A program made the translations under genes and the position numbers. From Rhizosaccharibacter radicis (lineage in GTDB: Bacteria > Pseudomonadota > Alphaproteobacteria > Acetobacterales > Acetobacteraceae), in assembly GCA_024508355.1 (NCBI GenBank), contig JAMZEJ010000008.1, positions 215,700 to 279,699 of the forward strand: a DNA stretch of 64,000 bases, in the 5' to 3' direction. The notes beneath the pieces are model-generated. The model was given only the letters and a program-made list of their open reading frames with translations. It was not told the DNA's origin and made no database searches. Below, piece by piece: positions 55,449-62,413 of the stretch (positions are counted from its first letter, which is position 1; each line of letters begins with the position of its first letter).

Positions 55449-57680
55449 ATGTCGTTCTCGTTCCGCAGTTTCTGCATGGTGTCGACCGCCTGCACCGTAA
55501 TGGCAGCAGGGTCTCATACCGCCCAAGCCCAGCTCGTGACCGGAACGTCCTCGCCGGCGACGACCGGCAATACGCCGGTCACCACGGGGGCGGTGGTCGC
55601 CGGAACGAGCTCTCCGGCACCGAACCCGGTTGTCCCGGATCAGCCGGAAACGGTGACGGTCAGGCTGGATCGGGCGCGTGCCGAGCTTCAGCCAAGTCTC
55701 GGCGCGCAGGTCTATCGATTCGGGCGGGGCGCCATCCACACGCTGCCTCAGGCGGACAACGCGCCGCTGAACCAGCTGTTTCTGCAGGCACCGGGCGTGG
55801 CACAGGACAGCTACGGCCAGATCCATGTGCGGGGCGACCACAACGAGGTCCAGTTCCGCATCGACGGCGTGCAGCTCCCCGAGGGCATCGCCGTGTTCGG
55901 CCAAGCGTTGGAAACACGCTTCGCGCACGACGCGGCGCTGATCACCGGAGCGCTTCCGGCGCAGTATGGCTTCCTGCAGGCAGCGGTCATCGACATCAAC
56001 ACCAAGAGTGGGCGCACCGATCCCGGTGGCGAATTGTCGATCTATGGGGGCGCCCGGGACTACTTCCAGCCTTCTTTCGCCTACGGCGCGTCATCGGGGC
56101 GATGGGACTTCTTCATCACCGGCGACTATCTGCACAACCGCGTAGGGATCGAAAACCCGACGAGCAACTTCAACGCGATCCATGACCTGAGCAACCAGTA
56201 CCACGGCCTGGCCAAGCTGCAATACACGCCCGATGATACCACACGGGTGAGTTTGATCGGCGGCATCTCCAACGCCGAATATCAGATCCCGAACAACCCG
56301 AACCAGACCCCGGGACTCGGCCTGTCGTTCAACGGGGTGACCGACTACGACAGTCGGGACCTGGACGAGCACCAGAAGGAGATCACCGACTTCGCCATTC
56401 TGTCGGTGCAGAAGCAGGTCGGCACGCTCGATCTGCAGAGCTCTGTCTTCACCCGCTACAGCTCCTTGTACTATTCGCCGGACATCATGGGCGATCTGCT
56501 GTTCGACGGCATATCTCAGACGGCGGCGAGATCGGTCTGGTCAACAGGGACCCAAACGGATGCTTCCTGGCACGTTTCCCGGGACCACACGGTCCGGGCC
56601 GGCTTCCAGATCTTCGGGGAGCGGAATTCGTCCGGCACGAACTCCATCGTGTCGCCACAGGTAGGCGAGGACGAGGCTGGGAATGCGATCTATGGAGACC
56701 GGCCCATCGGGATTCATGACGGTGCCGGCAAGACGGGCCTGATCTACGGCCTGTATCTGCAGGATGAGTGGCGCATCCTGCCGAGCCTGACCGTGAACTA
56801 CGGGGTTCGCTTCGACGGGGTCAGCGAGTATGTCAGCTCCACGCAGTTGAGCCCACGTATCAATGTCGTGTGGCGGCCCACCTCCACGACCACGCTTCAC
56901 GCGGGATATTCCCGCTATTTCACGCCGCCGCCATTCGAGGAGATCACCAACAACTCCATCGGCGACTTCGCCAACACCAGTGCCGCGGCCGCCGTCACCC
57001 GCAACGACAAGGTGCAGCCGGAACGAGACAATTACTTCGATGCCGGTATCGATCAGATCGTCTTGCCAGGATTGCATGTCGGCTTTGACGGCTATTACAA
57101 GCAGGCCAACGAGTTGATCGACGAAGGACAATTCGGCGCGCCAATCATCCTGTCCGCCTTCAACTACGCGAAGGGTCAGGTACATGGCTACGAGGCCACA
57201 ACCTCGTACGAGAAGGGTCCGCTGTCCCTCTATGGCAACGTTGCCTGGTCACGAGCGATCGGAAAGCGGATCACCTCGTCGCAATTCGATTTCGACCCGG
57301 AAGAACTGAGCTATATCAGCAACCGGTGGGTCCATCTCGACCATGATCAGCGTTGGACTGGCTCGGGAGGCGCCGCTTACTCGTTCTTCCACCAGACAGC
57401 CCATCCGCTACGGGCATCGGCCGATCTGGTCACCGGTTCAGGCCTGCGGGCTGATGGCGATGTGCCGAACGGCCGGGCGTTGCCGGGCTACTACGTGATC
57501 AATCTGGCCTTGATGCAGACCTTCAAGAACACGATCCTGAAAGGCACGACCCTGAGGCTGGATGTCCTGAATCTTCTGGACAGACGTTATATCATACGCG
57601 ATGGTAGCGGCATCGGTGTGGGAGCGCCGCAATATGGATTGCGCCGGACCATCCTGGCTGGGATCGCGCAACGCTTTTGA
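55449..57680 (+). CDS. TonB-dependent outer-membrane receptor
   Basis: Outer-membrane beta-barrel of 743 residues that imports a ligand powered by TonB. A signal peptide (to about residue 28, ending S-H-T-A-Q-A-Q) and a Thr/Ser/Pro-rich linker precede the plug domain: N-Q-L-F-L-Q-A-P-G-V-A-Q-D, I-H-V-R-G-D-H-N-E-V-Q-F-R-I-D-G-V and I-D-I-N-T-K-S-G. The rest shows alternating beta strands and ends G-I-A-Q-R-F, with the terminal aromatic typical of barrels. Ligand unknown; no siderophore genes lie nearby. GC is lower than in upstream genes. A small lipoprotein gene follows after 26 bases and is probably co-transcribed. Confidence 0.93.
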   Translation: MSFSFRSFCMVSTACTVMAAGSHTAQAQLVTGTSSPATTGNTPVTTGAVVAGTSSPAPNPVVPDQPETVTVRLDRARAELQPSLGAQVYRFGRGAIHTLPQADNAPLNQLFLQAPGVAQDSYGQIHVRGDHNEVQFRIDGVQLPEGIAVFGQALETRFAHDAALITGALPAQYGFLQAAVIDINTKSGRTDPGGELSIYGGARDYFQPSFAYGASSGRWDFFITGDYLHNRVGIENPTSNFNAIHDLSNQYHGLAKLQYTPDDTTRVSLIGGISNAEYQIPNNPNQTPGLGLSFNGVTDYDSRDLDEHQKEITDFAILSVQKQVGTLDLQSSVFTRYSSLYYSPDIMGDLLFDGISQTAARSVWSTGTQTDASWHVSRDHTVRAGFQIFGERNSSGTNSIVSPQVGEDEAGNAIYGDRPIGIHDGAGKTGLIYGLYLQDEWRILPSLTVNYGVRFDGVSEYVSSTQLSPRINVVWRPTSTTTLHAGYSRYFTPPPFEEITNNSIGDFANTSAAAAVTRNDKVQPERDNYFDAGIDQIVLPGLHVGFDGYYKQANELIDEGQFGAPIILSAFNYAKGQVHGYEATTSYEKGPLSLYGNVAWSRAIGKRITSSQFDFDPEELSYISNRWVHLDHDQRWTGSGGAAYSFFHQTAHPLRASADLVTGSGLRADGDVPNGRALPGYYVINLALMQTFKNTILKGTTLRLDVLNLLDRRYIIRDGSGIGVGAPQYGLRRTILAGIAQRF

Positions 57681-57706
57681 GCCGAGCGGTCCGCTGAAAG
57701 GAAGCT

Positions 57707-58009
57707 ATGTCGTCGGCACCAGGACGATTATCCAAAGTGATTGGGGTATCAGGTGCATTACTTGCAACTTCTGGCTTGGCTGCTTGTAGCGCGCCCGTCG
57801 CCACCCGCCATTCCGATGTCGCCTGCGTGCGTGACCACATGAGGCAGCCTTCCCACATGAGCTTCATGCAGTCCGCAAGCTTGTGCCGACATTATGCGGG
57901 CGCCGGTTTCCTCGGAATGGGGGGTCATCCCCTGCCCCTTGCCCTTCCCGCCGCGCTGGACCTGCAGCGTGATGCTCGGGAGGTAGGTGAACGCTACACG
58001 GCTGGATAA
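57707..58009 (+). CDS. Small lipoprotein downstream of the TonB receptor
   Basis: Unrecognised protein of 100 residues with a lipoprotein signal: V-I-G-V-S-G-A-L-L-A then lipobox L-A-A-C with lipidated C27. A good ribosome site AAAGGAAG lies at 57697-57704. The mature part has His/Met/Cys-rich segments (R-H-S-D-V-A-C-V-R-D-H-M, H-M-S-F-M-Q-S-A-S-L-C-R-H-Y), which could bind metal or heme. Adjacency to the receptor suggests a helper in uptake. No homologue known to me. Confidence 0.65.
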   Translation: MSSAPGRLSKVIGVSGALLATSGLAACSAPVATRHSDVACVRDHMRQPSHMSFMQSASLCRHYAGAGFLGMGGHPLPLALPAALDLQRDAREVGERYTAG

Positions 58010-58098
58010 GCCGGTCACCACGGACGCACAGCCACGCCGTTTGGTGAGGTCAACGACCGATATGCGCGTTCATCTTCGCTGGCCGGGAGGCGGACCGC

Positions 58099-59370
58099 TC
58101 AAGGCATCAGCGCCCTTGCTCCAATATCACGCCGCCAGACGGCATCCGGCCAATCGATGGCGGCCACACCGGCATAGGCACGATCGCGGGCATCCTGCAG
58201 TGCGGGGGCGATAGCCGTCACCGCAAGCACCCGCCCTCCGGCTCCCACCAACTCTCCATCGGCGAGCGCCGTGGCGGCTTGAAAAACCTGAACGCCCTCG
58301 ATCGCCTCCGCCCGATCAAGACCACGGATGGCTCCTCCCACGGTCGGCTTGCCAGGATAACCCCGCCCCGCCATGACGACCGTCACCGCCACGTCGTCGC
58401 TGAAGACGACCTCTTCGTCGCCAAGCCGGCCGCGCGCCACGGCGAGCAGAATGGGAAGCAGATCGCTCCGGAGCCTTGGCAGTAGAGCCTGGGCTTCCGG
58501 ATCGCCAAAACGGACATTGTACTCGATGAGCCGGGGGCCGCCCTCTGTCAGCATCAGGCCGGCGAAGAGAATGCCGCGGAATGGAGTTCCGCGTCGTCCC
58601 ATCTCCCGCAGCGCCGGTCGGACGAACAGGTCGATCGCCATCTCCTGCGCATCCCGCCCGAAACGGGCCGGCGGGCATACCGCTCCCATGCCGCCGGTAT
58701 TCGGCCCGGTATCGTTTTCGCCGATGCGTTTATGGTCCTGGGCGGCGCCGATGAGCAGGGCGTTCTCGCCGTCGCAGAAGGCGAACAAGGAGACTTCCTC
58801 GCCTCGCAGGCACTCCTCGATCACGACGGACGAGCCGGCGGGACCAAGTTGTCCCTGGCGCATCATTTCCTCGATAGCGTCTTCCGCTTCCAAAACAGTT
58901 TCGGCAACCACGACGCCTTTGCCGGCCGCCAGACCATCTGCCTTCACCACGATCGGCGCGCCGCGGCGGCGAACGAACGCCAGCGCCTCTGTCGCCTGAT
59001 CGAACCTCTCCCATCGGGCGGTGGGGATGTCAGCGGCGTCACAGATTTGCTTGGTGAAGGTTTTGGAACCTTCCAGCTTAGCAGCTGCCTCCGTCGGTCC
59101 TGCACAAGGAATACCCAGCGCTGCGCAGGCGTCCGACAGTCCAGCCACCAGAGGCGCTTCCGGCCCTGGCACAACGAGATCGATCGCGTGTTGTCGAGCG
59201 AAGTCGGTCAGGGCGGCAATATCATCTACGGCGATATCAACGTTCATCCCAAGCGCCGCTGTTCCGGGGTTCCCGGGCGCAACAAATAGGGCTTGCAGCA
59301 GACTGGATCGTACGAGTGCCGCCGCCAATGCATGTTCCCGGCCGCCAGACCCGATCAGCAACACCCGCAT
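58099..59370 (-). CDS. purD: Phosphoribosylamine-glycine ligase
   Basis: ATP-grasp enzyme of 423 residues for the second step of purine synthesis (GAR formation). It begins M-R-V-L-L-I-G-S-G-G-R-E-H-A-L-A. Other signatures are V-V-P-G-P-E-A-P-L, P-I-V-V-K-A-D-G-L-A-A-G-K-G-V-V, and G-G-M-G-A-V-C-P. E-Y-N-V-R-F-G-D-P-E-A-Q follows. Length is normal. It is divergent from xseA with 85 bases between them. Base composition is lower in GC than genes before 55 kb. Confidence 0.97.
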   Translation of the reverse strand: MRVLLIGSGGREHALAAALVRSSLLQALFVAPGNPGTAALGMNVDIAVDDIAALTDFARQHAIDLVVPGPEAPLVAGLSDACAALGIPCAGPTEAAAKLEGSKTFTKQICDAADIPTARWERFDQATEALAFVRRRGAPIVVKADGLAAGKGVVVAETVLEAEDAIEEMMRQGQLGPAGSSVVIEECLRGEEVSLFAFCDGENALLIGAAQDHKRIGENDTGPNTGGMGAVCPPARFGRDAQEMAIDLFVRPALREMGRRGTPFRGILFAGLMLTEGGPRLIEYNVRFGDPEAQALLPRLRSDLLPILLAVARGRLGDEEVVFSDDVAVTVVMAGRGYPGKPTVGGAIRGLDRAEAIEGVQVFQAATALADGELVGAGGRVLAVTAIAPALQDARDRAYAGVAAIDWPDAVWRRDIGARALMP

Positions 59371-59455
59371 CGCTTTGGTTCTCCCTTCATGGGCGTCGCT
59401 CCAGCCTCAGAGGCGCCCTCGCCGCAGGGGGGCGTTCTATCATAAGCTGGCGGCC

Positions 59456-60925
59456 ATGGCCGAACCGTCCCTCCCCTCCAGCCCGCCAGGCCCAGCCATA
59501 CCGGGCAACATCCCCGAATATACGGTGTCCGAGATATCCGGCGCGGTGAAGAGGACCCTCGAAGGGGCCTTCAGCCGGGTCAGGGTCCGCGGCGAAATCA
59601 CCGAGTTTAAACGCTACCCTTCGGGCCACTTGTATTTCTCCCTCAAGGACGAAGGAGGGAAGATCGCCGGGGTGGTATGGCGCGGGCAGGCATCTCGACT
59701 TGGCCTGCAGCCAGAGAATGGGCTCGAGGTGATCGCGACAGGACGTGTAACCGCCTATGGCGAGCGTTCGTCATACCAACTCACCGTCGAGCGGATGGAG
59801 TACGCGGGTGTCGGAGCTCTGCTGGCGCGGATCGAACGCCTCAAGCAGAAGCTTCTTGAGGAAGGATTGTTCGATCAGAACCGCAAGCGTCCCCTACCTC
59901 TGCTGCCGAACGTCATCGGGATTATCACCTCGGCTCAGGGAGCCGTGCTTCATGATATTCGCACCACGATCGCGCGACGGTTCCCGCGAGACTTGTTGCT
60001 GTGGCCGGTTCCAGTACAGGGAGAGGATGCCGCGGGCCGGATCGCCATGGCCATCGAAGGCCTCGACCGCCGGACCGGAGGGGATACCGGGATACCACGT
60101 CCGGACGTGATGATCGTCGCAAGGGGTGGTGGATCGCTTGAGGACCTGATGAGCTTCAACGAGGAGAACGTGCTGCGGGCCGTCGCGGCATGCTCGATTC
60201 CTTTGATATCGGCCGTAGGACACGAGACCGACACCACCCTCATCGACTTCGTTTCCGATCGACGAGCAGCCACGCCGACGGCAGCAGCCGAGATCGCCGT
60301 TCCTTCCCGAGCGGAAATGATTGTAGATCTCGCCCATCGCGCTGCTCGCCTGCACGGGGCCATCCTCGGTCTCCTCCGCTCGGCACAACATCTCGTCCGC
60401 TTGGCGGCGAACAAGGTGCTGGATGCCCCGAGCCTTCTGGATGGCACACGACAAAGGCTGGACGATCGTGGTCATCGCTTGCGGATTGCCTTGCCGAACT
60501 TGATAGCTGGCCGCAAGTCAGCCCTGCTCTCCACGGACCGCCACTTGCCCCCGCCCCGATCCGCTGTGGAGGCTCGGCGGACGCACATTGTGGTTCGATC
60601 CGAAGCGCTACAGCGAGAAGCGCGACATCTTCTCGACAGCTGCCGCCTTCGCTTTAAACACCTGCGCGGTGCTGCACCGGCTGTTCAAGGCCTCCTGAGG
60701 GACAAGGAGGGACATCTTGCCCGGCTTTCTTCTCAGCTTGAGGCCATGTCGCCTACCGCTGTCTTGTCCCGAGGTTACGCAATGGTGCTGGACGATCGCG
60801 ATCAGGTTGTCACGACCTCTGGCCGCTTACGTGCCGGTGCGAAGGTCGATCTTGTTTTCCAGGACGGCCGACGTGCCGCCCGTATCGAGCCGGATGCTGC
60901 ACGCCAGACAACCCTGAACCTTTGA
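59456..60925 (+). CDS. xseA: Exodeoxyribonuclease VII large subunit
   Basis: Large subunit (489 residues) of the nuclease that degrades single-stranded DNA into short fragments. The ATG at 59456 starts M-A-E-P-S-L-P; the OB-fold begins at Y-T-V-S-E-I-S and includes V-R-V-R-G-E-I-T. Catalytic-domain pieces are V-I-G-I-I-T-S, A-R-G-G-G-S-L-E-D-L, F-N-E-E-N-V and S-A-V-G-H-E-T-D-T-T. The C-terminal coiled-coil region ends with L-S-R-G-Y-A-M-V-L-D. The stop at 60923-60925 is one base before the IS3 terminal repeat, so the gene is complete but its downstream DNA has been replaced. Confidence 0.96.
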   Translation: MAEPSLPSSPPGPAIPGNIPEYTVSEISGAVKRTLEGAFSRVRVRGEITEFKRYPSGHLYFSLKDEGGKIAGVVWRGQASRLGLQPENGLEVIATGRVTAYGERSSYQLTVERMEYAGVGALLARIERLKQKLLEEGLFDQNRKRPLPLLPNVIGIITSAQGAVLHDIRTTIARRFPRDLLLWPVPVQGEDAAGRIAMAIEGLDRRTGGDTGIPRPDVMIVARGGGSLEDLMSFNEENVLRAVAACSIPLISAVGHETDTTLIDFVSDRRAATPTAAAEIAVPSRAEMIVDLAHRAARLHGAILGLLRSAQHLVRLAANKVLDAPSLLDGTRQRLDDRGHRLRIALPNLIAGRKSALLSTDRHLPPPRSAVEARRTHIVVRSEALQREARHLLDSCRLRFKHLRGAAPAVQGLLRDKEGHLARLSSQLEAMSPTAVLSRGYAMVLDDRDQVVTTSGRLRAGAKVDLVFQDGRRAARIEPDAARQTTLNL

Positions 60926-60926
60926 G

Positions 60927-60951
60927 TGACGTGCTCCCCTTTTCTCCTCCA
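60927..60951 (+). repeat. IS3 left terminal inverted repeat
   Basis: Twenty-five bases beginning TGACGTGCTCCCCTTT, identical to the reverse complement of 62115-62139. The orfB stop lies immediately inside it (60953-60955). Confidence 0.95.
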
Positions 60952-60952
60952 G

Positions 60953-61825
60953 TCATAACTGGAGTCCGGGGTTAGTATCGTGCCCGTCGGGGCGGGGTGG
61001 CACAACCCGCTTGGCGGCGTCGGCGGGCGTCAGCCCGCCTATCCCACTATGCGGGCGCACATCGTTGTAGTCGTCGTGCCAGAGGCGCAGCACAGAGCGG
61101 GCATGGCGGAGCGAGACGAAGAGCGTCTCGTTGAGGCATTCATCCCGCAGGCGGCCGTTGAAGCTCTCGACATAACCGTTCTGCTGCGGTTTGCCCGGCG
61201 CGATGTAATGCCAGTCGAGCCGCCGGTCCTGTGTCCACCTCAGGATCGCCAGGCTGGTCAGCTCAGTGCCGTTGTCGCTCACCACCATGAGCGGCTTGCC
61301 CCGCGTGGCGATGATGGCGTCGAGCTCGCGCGCGACGCGCGCACCTGACAGCGGCGTATCGACCACCAGCGCGAGGCACTCGCGCGTGAAGTCGTCCACG
61401 ATCGCCAGGATGCGGATACGGCGGCCGTTGATCAGCGTGTCGCTCACGAAGTCGAGGCTCCATCGCTGGTTCGGCCCCTGCGGCAACGTCATCGGTGCGC
61501 GCGTCCCCATCGCCCGCTTGCGGCCGCGTCGTCGTCGCACCCGCAGGTTTTCCTCGCGATACAGCCGCAGCAGCTTCTTGTGGTTCATCACGATGCCCTC
61601 ACGCGCCAGCATGATGCCGAGCCGCCGGTAGCCGAAGCGACGCCGTTCCGACGCGATCTCGCGGAGCCGCGACCGCAGGTCGCCATCATCACCACGCCGG
61701 GGCGCGTAGCGCACCGACGTCCTGTCCACCGCGAAGATCGAACAGGCCCGACGCTCGCTGATGCCGAAGCGCTGCCGAGCTTCCTCGACAGCCCTCCGAC
61801 GAGCGGCAGGCCTCACCAGTTTTTT
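60953..61825 (-). CDS. IS3 transposase OrfB (DDE catalytic part)
   Basis: Catalytic half of the transposase, about 291 codons from the frameshift point. It begins [10 protein letters not shown] and contains an HTH-like region ([12 protein letters not shown]), then the integrase core: first Asp in W-S-L-D-F-V-S-D, second in V-V-S-D-N-G-T-E, and the Glu in [17 protein letters not shown]. The D-D-E set is complete, so the element may be active. It is expressed as an OrfAB fusion after -1 slippage. Confidence 0.93.
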   Translation of the reverse strand, partial: KKLVRPAARRRAVEEARQRFGISERRACSIFAVDRTSVRYAPRRGDDGDLRSRLREIASERRRFGYRRLGIMLAREGIVMNHKKLLRLYREENLRVRRRRGRKRAMGTRAPMTLPQGPNQRWSLDFVSDTLINGRRIRILAIVDDFTRECLALVVDTPLSGARVARELDAIIATRGKPLMVVSDNGTELTSLAILRWTQDRRLDWHYIAPGKPQQNGYVESFNGRLRDECLNETLFVSLRHARSVLRLWHDDYNDVRPHSGIGGLTPADAAKRVVPPRPDGHDTNPGLQL

Positions 61826-62079
61826 GAGGCGACTTCCTTCAGCACGGCATTGTCGAGCATCGTGTCCGCCAGCAGCCGCTTGAGCCGGGCGTTCTCCTCC
61901 TCGAGCACCTTGAGCTTGCGGGCCTGCGACACGTCCATGCCGCCATACTTCGACTTCCACGCATACAGCGTCGCGCTGCTGATCCTGTGCTTGCGGCACA
62001 CGTCGGCGGTCTTCATCCTCGCCTCCTGCTCCCGCAGCACCGCGATGATCTGCTCCTCGCTGAACCTGCTCTTCTTCAC
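61813..62079 (-). CDS. IS3 transposase OrfA (DNA-binding part)
   Basis: Protein of 88 residues, starting at a GTG at 62079 with a perfect AGGAGG six bases upstream; a TTG at 62094 is in frame but overlaps that site. It has an HTH_Tnp_1-type domain ([12 protein letters not shown], then [24 protein letters not shown] in two parts). A leucine-zipper-like helix ([16 protein letters not shown]) for multimerisation follows. It ends E-V-A-S-K-N-W just after the slippery site. Confidence 0.92.
   Translation of the reverse strand: MKKSRFSEEQIIAVLREQEARMKTADVCRKHRISSATLYAWKSKYGGMDVSQARKLKVLEEENARLKRLLADTMLDNAVLKEVASKNW
61819..61825 (-). promoter_or_regulatory. Programmed -1 frameshift heptamer
   Basis: On the minus strand the sequence is A-AAA-AAC, read in orfA as TCA-AAA-AAC-TGG-TGA. 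Slipping back one base places ribosomes in the orfB frame (AAA-AAA-CTG). This is the canonical IS3-type slippery site and the orfA stop lies four bases beyond it. Confidence 0.85.
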
Positions 62080-62114
62080 GTCCGTCCTCCTCAATGAAGG
62101 ACTCTAGCTCAAAA

Positions 62115-62139
62115 TGGAGGAGAAAAGGGGAGCACGTCA
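62115..62139 (-). repeat. IS3 right terminal inverted repeat
   Basis: Twenty-five bases ending GGGGAGCACGTCA, perfect inverse of the left terminus. The next base outside could extend the match by one on each side (G at 60926, C at 62140). Confidence 0.95.
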
Positions 62140-62413
62140 CAGCCGTAGCAATCGTCGCGACCATCTGTTTCTGGCTCACCTGATCGGGTCGGCAACCTAA
62201 CGCCGCCCGCCGAACGTAGACCTTACCGCATGAAAAGAAGTAAAAGCGCCGATGTAAATAAAGCATTAATAAAAACTTCAACGTCTTGCTGAGTAGCACG
62301 GCAAGAAAAAGAAATTTCATACTTGGCTGTGAATGTATAATAACCCAGAGTGCGTGTTTACTCTAATTTAATCATTCTAGATCATAAGAATATAGATAAA
62401 TGATAGGTGTGAC
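62140..62413 (+). promoter_or_regulatory. AT-rich leader with candidate -10 box
   Basis: The first 80 bases after the IS are still GC-rich, then composition drops sharply near 62230. A consensus -10 box TATAAT lies at 62335-62340; a possible -35 (TTTCAT, 62314-62319) is weak and closely spaced. A short AGGTG at 62405-62409 precedes the ATG at 62414. No gene is recognised in the leader. Confidence 0.4.

Larger units (their letters stand above)
60927..62139. mobile_element. IS3-family insertion sequence (IS407-like), apparently intact
   Basis: Element of 1213 bases bounded by perfect 25-base inverted repeats starting TGACGTGCTCCCC, with TG...CA ends as usual in IS3. It carries orfA and orfB on the minus strand linked by a -1 frameshift site. 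The flanking bases are GAG on the left and CAG on the right, so no 3- or 4-base target duplication is seen. That suggests a later rearrangement or recombination between copies. It marks the border between conserved chromosome (xseA) and AT-rich DNA. Confidence 0.93.

Noticed and set aside
60924..62142. Target-site duplication for the IS element
   Set aside because: The bases immediately outside the terminal repeats (GAG and CAG) do not match.
62140..62320. Continuation of the transposase OrfB frame beyond the right IS end
   Set aside because: The frame merely remains open outside the element; the real product is made by frameshift from orfA.
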